Numbered from the stretch's first letter, positions 46,591 through 58,886 are shown. The stretch: 64,000 nt of DNA from Liolophura sinensis (GCF_032854445.1 NC_088299.1:3571001-3635000); one strand, 5' to 3'. Made by a program: numbers and translations. Notes: generated by a model not told the origin, from the sequence alone.

Positions 46591-46959
46591 ACAAGGGCGC
46601 AAACTCTTGAGGTTTTTTGCTAGATCGTTGTTCTCCATGCGCTACCCAACGCCATTTTACCAGCATCCACTATACAGTGTTGATCCACTAACAAAACAAA
46701 GAAAAAGAAAGTTGTGAAAATACACGTACACACGTCGTGTAGGTTGTGCGTATGAATCATATTCCTGCTTCAGTCATTCAGTCATTATACCAGAAGATAT
46801 GAAATATCTGTATGGTATTTATTCAGCGAACCTAAAAAATGTTCATAACATTTTTCATATACATAGGCCTACCCTAGTATAATGTAAATAGTGGACAATC
46901 TGTAGGAAGTATTATACCAGCATCAGTTTACCATTACTCAATAATTCTAAATTATTTTC

Positions 46960-46970
46960 TGTCTATAAAT

Positions 46971-47009
<39 letters not shown>

Positions 47010-47145
47010 TCTGATTGGTGTTTTACGCCGTACCGGTACTCAAGAATATTTCATTTATAATACGACGGCGGCCAGCATTATGGTGGGAGGAAACCGGGCA
47101 GAGCCCGGGGGAAACCCACGACCATCCACAGGTTGTTAATAAATT
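46960..47145 (-). mobile_element. SINE family 1, 5'-truncated
   Basis: A long (TTTA)n tail (46968-47010) is followed by the family-1 body on the minus strand ('ttttacgccgtaccggtact', 'gggcagagcccgggggaaac'), stopping at 'ccatccacaggttgtta'. Confidence 0.9.
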
Positions 47146-48049
47146 TAAGTGAGTTGCAGACCAATCAGTGTAAAATATACTTTTGATCAGGTCTGAGCAT
47201 GAGAGGATTTGAGAGGATTCAGTTTGACCAAAGGTAGAGAGGAACGTATACAAAATGTAAAGATCGCGATATACAATGGGACAGCTCCCAAAATAGGCCG
47301 GTAATATATGAACTTAATGTTGTATATGTCATAAAAATTCAATGAATATCCTGATTTAAGACAAAAAATATAGACATACACACGTGGCATAATTTGAGGA
47401 TGTGTACAAAACCATTTTCTGCATATGTGCTTGCTTTTCTGTAACCTGAAAATAATATAATGGGATTGATATGTTCATAGCGTTCATCCAATGCTACTAA
47501 ATATTTTATTATACACCAGTTATTCAAACGACAAAGCCCATGGTCGAACAGTTTAGATAACCTTTCGGTTGTCTCCTTGGTGATCGTACCTATTTATCAC
47601 AAAGTTATTGATTAATATATTCAATGGGAAGAAAAGTCCCGCTGTTTATGCTTATGAATTCAAGTATATGTAATTTATCAAGGCGCTTTTCTGAGCACCC
47701 GATGAAGTACATGTAGGCCTACGTAATAAGGTACCAGTTCGGCTCATGGTTCGCTGCTGATGAATTAAGGTAACCTATATGGAATTAGCAAGGTAGTGAC
47801 GGACTTTAATGGTAAGCACTTGTTATAGGTTTCATAGTAACCGCTCCGTCATCATCATGTTTATCACTGTTGAACGATCTGACTGGAATGCTCTGTCAAA
47901 TGGGCTGAAAATTTAATTGAATGACGATAGTCATACATTTAATGGTTCCTGAGTGGTTCCCCACACTTCGACACATGACAAGCTCCTTGTGTACAGCTTC
48001 GGCTTGTCTTATATTACCTGGTTTTTAAATATATGTGTGTAAAGTGATT
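47146..48049. other. Spacer, no gene seen
   Basis: AT-rich DNA with short frames only; nothing recognised. Confidence 0.4.
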
Positions 48050-48345
48050 TGAGGAATATGACGACGAGGAGGCATTAGGTGTGTGTACATATATTGTGTC
48101 CTCTTGTGGTACTGGACGAGTTCATGCCGCGCCAAAGTGCTGCCGCGAAGGAAGTATCACGCGAAGACACCAGACATGACACACCAGTCACATTATAGGC
48201 ATATACAACCACCAGACCAACCAGTTTTGTTTCCTTTCTTAACCAGATTTTAGTAGCACCCAAACAGGGTCTGATCTTAGGTCTCCCGATTTTGAGGCGG
48301 ACACACTAACCATAAAGTTCTTCAGACTGATCCTTGGTTTCCCGA
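48050..48345 (-). mobile_element. SINE family 2 copy
   Basis: Inverted family-2 sequence: 'attaggtgtgtgtacatata', 'ttcatgccgcgccaaagtgc', 'cagtcacattataggcatat' and a decayed tRNA-like head at the right end. The tRNA-like end is followed by a partial second copy of 'taaccataaagttc'-type sequence. Confidence 0.82.
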
Positions 48346-48400
48346 CTGTGGGACGGATGCTCGAATCATTAGGTATTCAGAAAGGCCCCAGAAACAGCGC

Positions 48401-48401
<1 letters not shown>

Positions 48402-48459
<58 letters not shown>

Positions 48460-48477
48460 GGGGGGGGGAGGGGGGGT
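48402..48477. repeat. (GT)n microsatellite with adjoining poly-G tract
   Basis: About 27 GT units are followed by a G-rich stretch (gaggggggggggg, then agggggg) that could form a G-quadruplex on the + strand. Confidence 0.95.
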
Positions 48478-50246
48478 GTCTATAAGTTCCCTTTGGAAGG
48501 CCGGTTTTAATACACACCAAGAGGGCTACACTGCAACTGTTTGTCGGAACATATACAGACACTTTATAAGGATTACACATGCAGGCCTGCCTTTAATGCA
48601 AGTAACAAAGCAGGAGCAAGAAAAGAGAGGTATTTTGTCTGATATGGAATAAATGGTCTACTCACGGTGACGTCGCGATGTTGACGCCGTTCAGGGGGAA
48701 AAGGGGATGATTAGGTGACGAGTACCGTCAGAAGATACCGTCAGATGTGTGGTGTTCATGTGTGGAAAAAACTGACGTCTAGCTTCACTAAAATGCGAAA
48801 TATGTCCCTCTTCGGCATCCCACTGTTACAAAATAGTCATGAGGACATTACTTTTTCATCTGAAGGTGTCTAGTATCCAAATATCTGCATGGGCCCAGAT
48901 TAGCTGTTAGGATTATAGCTCCATGTCATTTTCAGAGGAATTTGCAAGCTTATTTGTATCTTATTAACCATTTCTTGTTTGCAAGGCTGGAGACGTATGG
49001 AATGCATATGATGCGTATCTTTCATTTTGTTCGTTAGCTTTCAGATTACATATGTTGAAATTACCGACTGTTATTCAAGTTATGTTGTAGTTTTATTTTA
49101 AATATGCTAGTTTTAAGGATAATATGCCTCGTTTAAGTTGCGCGGATACCATATGGTTAAGTTGAAAACAGACGGACAAGATCTAGGTATGTTCCGTAAA
49201 CGCTTTAAGGTACTGTAAGCTCCGTCTGCAAAATCGTAATATTGAGCATATTGATTGTATTTTTAAATGAGAGAAGTGGACTGTAAACCAATTGCGCTTG
49301 TTACGTAAGCCTTTGTTTTCCATCTAATAGGGCCCTCCTGGTATAGAATTTAATTCATGCCTTTGCCAAGGGTAACGTCTGTTGTCGTTGCCGTAATATT
49401 GGCAGAATGCCAACATGCATTAACATGGTAAATATATTCATTGTTCACAACAACGTTTCAACGTGTTGTAACATACCGGGTAGATTAAGTACAATCTACA
49501 AAGTAATGAAATCAATGACTTGGATAATGGTATCATTGCTTGATATCGTTATCATGATACAGGACATTGTAAAATTTACGCTAAAATTTCCCTGAAAAGC
49601 TAAGCCCAAATGCTAGTTCATTTCTTATCCTTACATCTACGTAATCTCAACGGAGATTGGATGCCACGGGCTATGGTCAGTTTGCGTTAACATTTACTTA
49701 TCATGGCTTGAGTCTCGAAAAGGCTTAAAAATGGTACGTGTTCGAGCATGTACCGTTTCGTGGACTATTATTCTTTGTTTGACCAGATTCCAAAGGGAAA
49801 TCTCCCTAGAGAACCACATTTGCCTCTGATAAGCCATTTACTGAGCTGACATTGGAATGGCTGAACATTTGCTACAGACAACACCGGACAAGAGAGCAAA
49901 CAGAATAGAATGGAATCAATGCGTGCGCATGAAAGCGTTTCTATAGAGAGTTGTTTCACTCAGTGAAACAGCTCTGTGATCGATTAGATGGCGAATTGAT
50001 AAGTAGCAGTAACAGGCTTTACGTTGGCGGCAACCGGAAGTTTAACCTGTATTGTAATAGAAAGATCGATATCGGAACACACCTGAGAATATTAATCAGT
50101 GCGGGGTTTGTGAATGTCTAGTACAGAAGTACATACAGGTGTCTATGCAGCCCAATAATCAGGTACGAACCGTCAACAACTTGCTTTACATGACAACGTT
50201 TTCATCACGGGTTTGGAATCACTTGACATCTGAATCTTGCATCAAA
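48478..50246. other. Upstream region of the TRIM gene, no gene seen
   Basis: About 1.8 kb without a supported gene. The 5' UTR and promoter of the TRIM gene are presumably at its right end. Confidence 0.4.
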
Positions 50247-52166
50247 ATGGCGGGTCTCGATGCCAGTTATATCGCTTGTCTGAACGAAGCACATTTGATT
50301 TGTACCATTTGTGACGGGCCGCTACGAAAACCCATCATCTCACCTTGCTTCCACGCCTTTTGCTCCACCTGTCTTAACGATAGGTTTGCGCAGCAGAAAG
50401 GCAAAGTCAAACAATGTCCTGTTTGTGACACCGAGCTCTCGCCTGACGAAAGGAAATCGCCGCCTCAGGTTCAGTTTCTACAAACCCTTCAAGAGGTCAT
50501 CAAATCTAAACGATTCGAGCAAAAACATTGCGGTTTTTGCGACAGGGAAAAATACGCTGTGTGGTACTGCAAAAAATGCGACGACAATCTTTGTGGGCAA
50601 TGCAAGGAAAATCACAGCAAGTTGAAAGGAAAAGAAAAACACCGGGAATTTGATTTTCTGGACGAAACCGTAAAGGAAATTTGTCAACGCCGTAATGATT
50701 TTCACTGTGAGGACCATGCCGAGGAAATTTTAGCGTACTATTGTAATACATGTTCTAAGACGGTGTGCGTGGTTTGTGAATCAGCCCGTCATGACGCCCA
50801 CACAACCACTCGTCTGTCAAAAAAGGCGGACACGCTGAGAAAAGAGCTCTCGTCTGCAGCGGATGACTTCATCACGAATTTACAAGAACTCCAAGAAAAG
50901 AGCAATATACGTAACAGGAAAGCAACTGAAAGCAGATCTCAGATCGAAGAGGACGTTAAGAAATGGGCTAAAACGTTAAAGAATGCAATCGACGCTAAAG
51001 CTAAAGAGATCTTGGGAAAGTTGTCTAATCAGGACGAAAGTGACCAGAGTGACCGAAGTGTGGATTATTCACTGTGGAATGATGTGTGCTTTTTCCCGAA
51101 GCAGTTGAGTGATTACGGAAGTGATGTGGAAGTCATCAACTTGGCGGACACAGTAATGGTGAAACTGCAGAATTTAAAGGCTAAAAGGGGCCCTTCTTAC
51201 GATGACAACCTCAAGGTCATGAAGTTTATCCCTGAACTGAAATGTTCCTCATCGGACGTGTTAAGTATTGGGTGGATTGACGAGAGATCTGGATCGAACG
51301 ACAATTCTAAAATTTCCAAGCGTGAAAACGAAAGAACAGAAATGTCTACATTTGCTGTGCAAAATTCACTGCTGACTACAACTAAAATGCTGACGTCATT
51401 TCAAGCAGAGTGGGACGTTACAGGGATAAGTGTGACATCACACAATGAGTATCTTATTAACAGTAGACTCCAGAAGGCCTGCCTGGTCTACCAAGCATCG
51501 GGGAATCTCGTTCGGGAAGTGAAATCTCGCGGATTAAACCCTTTTGATGTCACTGTGCTGAAAAACGGAAATTACGTCATAACAGACCGAGACGCAAAGA
51601 AAGTAAACGTTTACAGTCCCGAGGGAAACTTTCTGGAAACGCTAAAGATAGAGATTGGCGAGCCAGCTGGGATCGCTGTGTTATCAAATGGCGACTTGGT
51701 TATTACCGATCTCCAGCAGAAAGACGTCTGTGTGTTTTCGCCACACCGTAAAATGTTTCCTTTAAAGTCACTGAAAACGGAAAACGGAAACCGGACGTTC
51801 AAATGGCCTTTATATGTGACTGTAAACAGCATGGATGAGATAATTGTATCTGACAATGAACTTCATTGCGTGAAGATTTTCGACAAGAAAGGCAAACTGC
51901 GTACACAGCACGGTCGCTATGGCGAAGACGGGGAAAACCTACGCGGACCACGAGGTGTATGTACCGATTCGTCGGACTATATTTTCGTGACGGATTACAC
52001 CAATGATCGGATACACCTACTCTCACCCGAAGGGAAATTTGTACGAATTCTTACCGCACGAGAAAACGGGTTATCCGGACCACGAGTTGTAACCATTGAT
52101 GCAGAGGGTAGACTTGTCGTCTGCCAGGAGAATGCAACTGTTAAAATTATTGATTACAAGAAATAG
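50247..52166 (+). CDS. TRIM–NHL protein (RING E3 ubiquitin ligase type), single exon
   Basis: An uninterrupted 639-aa frame from the ATG at 50247. I chose this start for its context (caaaATGGC) and because the RING follows directly; another in-frame ATG at 50145 would add 34 residues. The RING (residues about 19-63) is C3HC4: C19, C22, C34, H36, C39, C42, then CPVC. Two B-boxes follow (about 95-140, CxxC…YCKKCDDNLC; and about 145-190, CEDH…YCNTCSKTVC), then a helical coiled-coil region (about 190-260). The C-terminal 250 residues hold NHL-like β-propeller repeats (YVITDRDAKKVNVYSPEG, YIFVTDYTNDRIHLLSPEG). No filamin domain was seen. The family comprises E3 ligases and RNA-binding regulators; molluscs have large intron-poor TRIM expansions, some linked to immunity. 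The substrate is unknown. Confidence 0.93.
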   Translation: MAGLDASYIACLNEAHLICTICDGPLRKPIISPCFHAFCSTCLNDRFAQQKGKVKQCPVCDTELSPDERKSPPQVQFLQTLQEVIKSKRFEQKHCGFCDREKYAVWYCKKCDDNLCGQCKENHSKLKGKEKHREFDFLDETVKEICQRRNDFHCEDHAEEILAYYCNTCSKTVCVVCESARHDAHTTTRLSKKADTLRKELSSAADDFITNLQELQEKSNIRNRKATESRSQIEEDVKKWAKTLKNAIDAKAKEILGKLSNQDESDQSDRSVDYSLWNDVCFFPKQLSDYGSDVEVINLADTVMVKLQNLKAKRGPSYDDNLKVMKFIPELKCSSSDVLSIGWIDERSGSNDNSKISKRENERTEMSTFAVQNSLLTTTKMLTSFQAEWDVTGISVTSHNEYLINSRLQKACLVYQASGNLVREVKSRGLNPFDVTVLKNGNYVITDRDAKKVNVYSPEGNFLETLKIEIGEPAGIAVLSNGDLVITDLQQKDVCVFSPHRKMFPLKSLKTENGNRTFKWPLYVTVNSMDEIIVSDNELHCVKIFDKKGKLRTQHGRYGEDGENLRGPRGVCTDSSDYIFVTDYTNDRIHLLSPEGKFVRILTARENGLSGPRVVTIDAEGRLVVCQENATVKIIDYKK

Positions 52167-52225
52167 GCCGTCTAATCGAATAAGAAGATGAAACACATGT
52201 TTATATATGTGCTTGGGAACTTCAA

Positions 52226-52231
52226 AATAAA
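52226..52231 (+). terminator. Candidate poly(A) signal of the TRIM gene
   Basis: AATAAA lies 60 bp after the TRIM stop codon, which implies a very short 3' UTR. Confidence 0.5.
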
Positions 52232-52755
52232 ACTAGGCCAACTCGGGAGCTCAACCCAATCCAACTGGTTATACGCAGTTTGTCCACGTCGCTGAAGGTC
52301 ACACGACTTATAACAAACTAACATATTACTACAGTTGAGCAGTGTCGTTAGTTTGCACACACGAGCGCTTAGGACCAGGCGAAACAGTTGAGTTCGGTCG
52401 GGTTTTACGCTCCTGTGAATGACGAGTCTAATATATACTTTCACCAACTAGCCAGCTCTTTGGAACGATCAGTGATGTTATTTTTGTGAACAAAATTCCA
52501 GTAAGCATCACTTAGGACTGTAGTGATGCAGCAAAAGTCAAACGGCAGTATCGAGTGCCCATCTGTACGCATGAGCAAAAAGGGTTTACACAATGGGCAA
52601 ACAAAAAAAGCGCATGCTCGCGCTCTAGCTTTGTAAACTGGTGACACTCCAGGATTCAGCTCACTTCTGATTTTCTGATTTTCAAAAGATTCACTTGTGA
52701 CAGAGATTCCCTAGTCTAATGAATTCGATGTTGTATGCCAACGACACAATATCTG

Positions 52756-53150
52756 ATATTTTCCTGACAGCACATAGAACTTCCGTACCGTTTCCTATCT
52801 GACATTTTCTCAACCAGAAATCCCTTGCCGGGGGGATCGCACTGTTGTTGGCCCTAAATGAGCTTCTGTTCTTAACATTTGAAAATAATCCGCCGTCGAT
52901 TACAAACGAAAAATCCATATCGTGGAGAATATTCCACTCGGCATCACAGTAATGCGCCAAAGAATAGAGATCGCAGACATAACTGCCTGTTCGAAGGTTT
53001 TGCTTGGTTGTGGACTAAAAATGCTCAATTTGATCGGAGCCGATTATGGTCCACTGAAAGTGCAATCCCCTTGGCTAAGGATTCTTTGTTGAGGAAATAT
53101 CAGATAGAAAATGCTACGGGGGTACTATGTGCGGGTAGGAAAATCCCCAG
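52756..53150. repeat. Inverted repeat, about 97-bp arms, 198-bp spacer
   Basis: 52756-52852 resembles the reverse complement of 53051-53150 at roughly 70-75% by eye. Matching blocks include 'gcacatag', 'tttctatctga', 'ttctcaac' and 'ggggatygcact'. Translated outward from the centre both arms give related peptides (SAIPxAKD…LRKxQI…VLCAxRKI), so this may be a decayed, inverted pair of coding fragments or a foldback element. Confidence 0.6.
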
Positions 53151-54824
53151 CGTTTTGGGAAGGGACCTTTTTTACACCTTGTATCGTTGACATACAGCCT
53201 ATAATTCATTACAGTGAAATTCACGGGATGTGTGTACTAAATCTGCTAAATTGTGTGAGACTGCCAAATGTTAACGTGCTACAACATATAAGAAGATTTG
53301 CCTTATCACGTGCATCGCACACCGCTATCTCATTTAATGGAAAGGCCCTTACAGGCCACAGTTAAGACTTACTAAAAGTAGTTCCAAATATTTTTAGCAC
53401 TACTTTTTTGGACATTTTTGGTCTTAACTTTTGCGCATTAGTCTCTGCCTGTTTTCAATTTGAAGTTTACTGCCAGGTGTATTTTAATGCCTGTTAACTG
53501 CCGAATGCACCCGTTTGGAAACATGGTAAATGTGTACTTCACTGTGGTACATGTAACTGGCATCTCCAGACTTCTCTTATGTTTAGCCGTCCATATCTCT
53601 CATAGCCGTCCCTCGATGTTTTATCAGTAACGTGTCATATGTTGGTTAATATAACAGGCTAACAGGGTTGCAGACACAGGAGCTGCCCAGCGACATTTGA
53701 AGTCTAGCCTGTAAGCAAATGAAATATTAATTGCAGTATAAGTCCCATTGTGTTCGCGCTCTTCCTGACGGACATCCTATAGACGTCCTCAGTTCTGAGG
53801 ATCTGCTTTTAATGACAATTTTCAATGATGCCACAAATTCAATTCTCACTTCTGCTGGTTAAGCAACATGTAATAGTTGTCTTAGAAGTACCTCAGGAGG
53901 TTTGTTCGTGTCGGTCCCACAAACCCATTTCTGATTCAAGCAAAACTTTTAAATATGATATCAGAAATATTTTTAGATCCTAGAAATCAAAATTTTTCCA
54001 ATTGATGCATGTTATGTCAAGACAAATTTGTGACAAGGTTTTCAATTTTAAAAGTCAGAAATTGTTTTGTAGGATCGGATCCTGGCGTTGTGTCCGCCAG
54101 GTCATCTGACTGCTCAGACTGAAACAGTTTAATCTGTTTATCACACCATATGTAATGATTGTGCGTGTGATATACAAATATTCTAATATTACAATTTCTT
54201 TTAAATTAAGTCCATCATAAAGGAAAATCAAATTAGTTTCTGAGAGCTTTATAGCTGTGAAATCTAGCGTTATGTGAAGATTCGCGTTTGATGATCTCTA
54301 TGACTTCTGTGATGACTTCTGTGATAATGAATTATGTGATAATGTCATGAATATGAGCGTTTAATGATGTCTATGATAATGGCAAAAATCGTGTGATAAA
54401 GTTGAGAAAATCCGCATCTGATGGTTTTCGCGATGATAAATAATGTGATAATGTCATAGAGATCAGCGTTTGATGATATGATAATAAATGTTGTTCCACT
54501 AATGCTTTTTTCTCTTGTCTCAAGCATGGTTTGTGATTGGCGCGAAAAGGGAATTTGTGTTCGGCTACAGATATATTCCCCACCTGTTGCTGGCTAGTTG
54601 GTGCACTTTTAAAACGCAAATGTTAAAATGGCAACATTTGCGCAGCAGAAAGTGCAAAAGTGATGACCGTTTGCAAGTTACCTTCATAATGTTAGATTTA
54701 TAAGATGCAACACAACTAAAATGTTAATTTGATGTTCAGATTGCGTTAGATTGCAACATTTTGTCCGCAGTTTCTAAAGTGTGTAAATCCAACAAATTAA
54801 AATCGAAGGTGTTAAAAAATTAAA

Positions 54825-54888
<64 letters not shown>

Positions 54889-55072
54889 ATCATTTCAGTT
54901 TTATGCATGCAATTAAATAGCTATAACAAATACATGCATCTGAAACAATATAAAGCAAAGAATAGAAATAACAAACAAACAAACGACCCAGGAAAATCAC
55001 AGTGGTGTATTTCAGGTTAGTGGAGAATGTGGCATCCTCAGTCTTCAAAGAGGTCACCAAATCCAGATATTA
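53151..55072. other. Spacer between the TRIM and vanin-family genes
   Basis: No gene recognised. A diffuse tandem region at 54270-54490 repeats 'tgtgataatg' and 'gcgtttgatgat' with irregular spacing. Confidence 0.4.
54829..54885. repeat. (AT)n microsatellite
   Basis: An uninterrupted AT dinucleotide run of about 57 bp, roughly 190 bp past the vanin-family stop codon. Confidence 0.98.
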
Positions 55073-58000
55073 TTAGAAAGGGTCTTTTGAAAAGCATCGT
55101 CCATACAGAGTGGCTGTCAACAGTGCATCATGAAATCCGGCAACACTTGTGATTTTGCCGTATTCATATCGCCATTCCGTTAGAGACAGTTTTATTTGAT
55201 TTCTATTGACTGTCAAAACGTAAGGATATACCATCCCCGCATCAAAAGTTCCTTGTAATTCAAAACGGTTAAACGTAGACTTGGCTCTTTTGCTGCTTTG
55301 GCCACAACTTAGTTTGTCGGAGTTGCGACATTTCACCACTGAACAGATTTGATTGTATATTTTTAGCTTGTCCGTATGTAAACCTTGAAAAACTCCCAGA
55401 GCGTACACTTCATTGGGGTGCTTCTCTCGAAATTCATACTGTAACGAGCAGCACATTGAATCGCTGCAAACTTGAACGTCATCTTCGGTGTCCTCCAGGA
55501 TAACAAACGTAAACTCGTCACCTAGCATAGATGTGTTGAAGTAAGGGTTCCGCGATGAGTTTTCATTCTTGTAGTTGCTAGCAGGGTGCCCGACAGATGG
55601 AGCAGAAGCCTTGTTCTCAATTCCGGAACCAGGCAATCGAACTTTCGGATAGATCGGTACATCTGCTACTAGAAGTTTTCCGGTGTCTGTCTGAGTATTA
55701 TAAACATACTTCAAGGTTTCCGATCCGGAGTATATCCCACTGCCGCCAAGGTCAAACGTCAAGTACTGGGTATCTGCCGCCAACAGGTTGACGCCACTCG
55801 CAACCGCATAACCCTGTTGAACTGTCACTGGTGTCATGTACGGCAACGTGGTCTCCCAAGCTGTAGTCAAAGCGACGTGACGAATCCCAAATTTTTGGAA
55901 TAAATCTACCGCAGGCGTCCGATGAAGAATATCAGCGCACACGAAGGTACCCACTCTCCCGAAGGGTGTGTCGAAGTAACTTATCTCTCGAAACGGCGGT
56001 ACGTCAAAGCCCGGCTCTCCGAAGAGATAATACTTATGATATCTCGCCACAAGATTCCCCAGGGGGTCATAGACGACGTTGGTGTTATACTGGTACCTCC
56101 CATCTAATGGGCAGTTGGTATCGAATAAAGACCAGCATTCTTCCATGTGTCCGACATTCGCCACCAGATACAGGCCGTATGTCTTTGCCATGCAACTCAA
56201 TGCGTGTTGTACTTCGGTTCCGCGCAAGGCTTTAGGATGATCACAAGGGTTCCATGTCCACCAGTTAGGATCCGGTATATGTTCCAAATACGGCCTTATT
56301 GACTTTCGTGTATGGTCAAAACCATAAATTCCGTCTTCTGGAAAGACTATGATAACAGCCCCCTGTGAACATGGGAAATTATGCAAAGAACAAAGCAATC
56401 TTTCCGCCCGGACAATCAAAACGGTAAAACGTTCATTACAGCCCATAAAGATATTATGAAAAAATTAATTTATATCATCATGATCCTGGCATCATGTTAA
56501 TAATAAAGTCGAAGCACCACCATATATATAAAAACAATTTCAGTCTTTCGATCCACTTGTCGCTTTCTTTGCCAAGTTACTAACCACTTTATATCAAATA
56601 ATATACAGTTAAACCCCACGCACTCACTCACCAAATAATATAAATGGTATATAGTGAAAAATTATTATTTTATATGACACGGTTCGTCCCTTGAGAAAGG
56701 TACTGACATCTGGATCGAAAGCTTGTGACACTTTTTCCATGTACGTGATGATGCATGGAATGTCTTTATTTTTATTACCGAACCCACGCACGACTGGTAA
56801 TCTAAAGTTGTATATAATCGTTCTTGTCTGTTTGATATATGATGCCAGCACCCTGTATTATTTATTTCACTAATGTGTAATACCCTCTTCAAAAATTGTT
56901 AACTTATACGATACCAGTCACTTTTACCAGTGGAGGAAACCGGAGTGCGCGGGCTAAACCTCCGAGCTTTGCAAAGCCAGTGGGGAATTTGTCGACGTAT
57001 AATGTACAGATATGCACGCCACATTTATAAAAGACATGGTGGTAAAATCAACCAATGTTACACTGCGCAAACGGCCACACAAGCGGCGTCGACCGCTTCA
57101 TGGGACCAAAGCCAAATGAGGGCACGAGAATTCATAAATTTTCTGTCCAAGGCTCAGTTCGAACGCGCACCCCGTATATTACAAGTCAATGGCCTTAGCT
57201 ACCCGGCCACACCAGCGTGCTTTATAGGTCTCGATATTATAAGTATGTATGTATGCTTTGGATTTTATGTTGTACTGAACAGGAGTCATTAGGCGTGTGT
57301 TCATATATTGTGTCTTCTTGTGGTAAGGCCAATCCTTGCCGTGGATTGGCCCTAGTGATGGAAGCAAAGTGATGAAAGTTAAGTGCTTCCATCACTGAAG
57401 CATCATGTCGACGATACCAGCCATGACACCCCGCCCAGTCGCATTATACTGACACCGGACAAACCAGTCCTGTTTCCCTGATCTAACCTCTCACTGCAGC
57501 AGCAAGTACCATTTTTAAAGTCTTTCGGATTGGATCCAGGGGTTTCCCGACCTCAAAGCCGACGCTTTAACCATAAGGTTAGAGCGTCGATAAAATAAAG
57601 TATGGTAACGCAAGTGAACGCCATACTCTAAATAAAAATACGCTTGGACTTTTTTTTTATAAAGGTTGAAATTTTTAAAGCCAATGTTAATGAACTGGCT
57701 TCCCCCATGCATCGCTAGACTTCTTCAACCGATGAAATCGACGTTAGCTAGTACACTTCATTCTTCCTGGTCACGACATTCAAAACCTCAGTCAGATTCT
57801 GCCGGTCTTGGTGATCCCTAGGGGGTTAAATTAAAGCCGTCGATCGCGCCCTGAGCTGTTTAGGTGGCCTTACAACAATTTCTTTTGTGATCACGTGACT
57901 TCTACCAATATGCCATACACTTTGTGTTCTCTCTGCGGGTAAATACCTGTGGACACATGTGGGAAAGTTTGTCAGTGACATGCCTAAGGTCGGAAGTCTA

Positions 58001-58492
58001 ATCACGTGACTTCTACCAATATGGCAAACACTTTGTGTTCTCTCTGCTGGTAAATATCTGTGGACATAGGTGGGAAAGTTTGTTAGTGACATGCCTAAGG
58101 TCTTAAGTCTAATCCGGAAACTCACCGCCGTCGTAGAGCACGAAGCATTATTGATGCAAGTGTAGCGTTACTCCTCAAGTAAATAACTGACTTAATCATG
58201 CAGTCAAATGAATCGTCGACATTTACTCACCACGATAGATGTAACTTACCTGCTCAGAAGCTAGCCGGCTCTGTTTATCGTACACAACCAGGTTTTTTCT
58301 CATGATTCCAAGAGCCTGCTCTCTGCTGATCACCTCTTTAGGGTCATGCTGATACACCGGCACGTGTTCGTACACCGCTGCCCGGTACGTTGTTGTTGTT
58401 GACGTTTTGGGGTAGGACGCATTGAAGAACAGCGTGGCCGTCAACACATAGTTAAAGTTAAGCAACAGACAGGTCACGGTCCAAACGTTCAT
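55073..58492 (-). CDS. Biotinidase/vanin-family amidohydrolase, 2 coding exons
   Basis: Minus-strand exons 58250-58492 and 55073-56362 join in phase 0 to give 510 aa (human vanin-1 513, biotinidase 543). Residues 1-20 form a signal peptide (VTCLLLNFNYVLTATLF). The nitrilase fold follows with AAVYEHVPVY, FPEDGIYG, DGRYQYNTNVVYD, RYHKYYLFGE and GTFVCADILH. The inferred catalytic triad is E90–K191–C223, spaced almost as in vanins. The C-terminal domain keeps VCSDSMCCSLQYEF and NEVYALGVFQGLH. The protein ends at LYGRCFSKDPF without a hydrophobic GPI-anchor tail, so it is probably secreted. Family members release biotin from biocytin or split pantetheine to cysteamine and pantothenate; the sequence does not decide between them. 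A strong acceptor (cttgtag) at 58506 just before the ATG suggests an upstream non-coding exon. Confidence 0.92.
56606..56632 (+). mobile_element. SINE family 2 tail scrap
   Basis: 'gttaaaccccacgcactcac' plus 'tcac' is the family-2 3' end alone, within the vanin-family intron. Confidence 0.6.
56925..57225 (-). mobile_element. tRNA-Thr-like SINE (third family)
   Basis: On the minus strand the right end reads like a tRNA: 'gctggtgtggccgggtagct' (A box), an anticodon loop reading TGT, and 'gtgcgcgttcgaactgagcc' (B box). The body ends at the left with 'ccactggtaaaagtgac' and a 'ccgcgcactccggtttcctc' block. The head differs from those of families 1 and 2. Only one copy was found in the window. Confidence 0.6.
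57275..57600 (-). mobile_element. SINE family 2 copy with extra hairpins
   Basis: Inverted family-2 body ('attaggcgtgtgttcatata', 'cgcattatactgacaccgga') with the tRNA-like head at about 57530-57595. Where other copies read 'gcagggcgagttcatgccgcc', this one has two perfect stem-loops: 57327-57335 with 57343-57351 (ggccaatcc/ggattggcc), and 57354-57366 with 57384-57396 (13-bp arms). Confidence 0.82.
57880..58112. repeat. Tandem duplication, 112-bp unit, two copies
   Basis: Both copies run from 'atcacgtgacttctaccaat' through 'cactttgtgttctctctgc' to 'agtgacatgcctaaggtc', with about 10 differences. It lies in the vanin-family intron, 140 bp before exon 1. Confidence 0.9.
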
Positions 58493-58886
58493 CCTTGTGG
58501 CGATTCTACAAGAAAAAGATAGTGCCATGCCAGATAGGTCTGACCTATATATACCTTGCATGTTAAGGTCATATTAAAGATGAATCTCAACCTACATATA
58601 TGGTGGTTGATAGCGACCACTTTGATCGCGACCGTATCTACCCAGCGGAATCCAGAGGGCGCAGCTCCGTGTTTTATCTAAATCAGTGACCCCGCGGAGG
58701 ACGTGGTGTTGGTAGTTTGCATGAGTTCAGATCTGACCTCTATACTCCTATGTATAGTATAGCTTTGCGTGGAAGGCAAAATACCTTCAGTCCTAATACA
58801 CTTTTGATCAACTGGACCCTGGATCCGGTTGTTCAACACTCGTTTAAGACGTAATACCAATTTAACTTTAAGCCAAACCTTCAATT

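Noticed and set aside
48457-48477. G-quadruplex regulatory element
   Set aside because: The poly-G adjoins a GT microsatellite and is not near any gene start; simple-sequence drift explains it.
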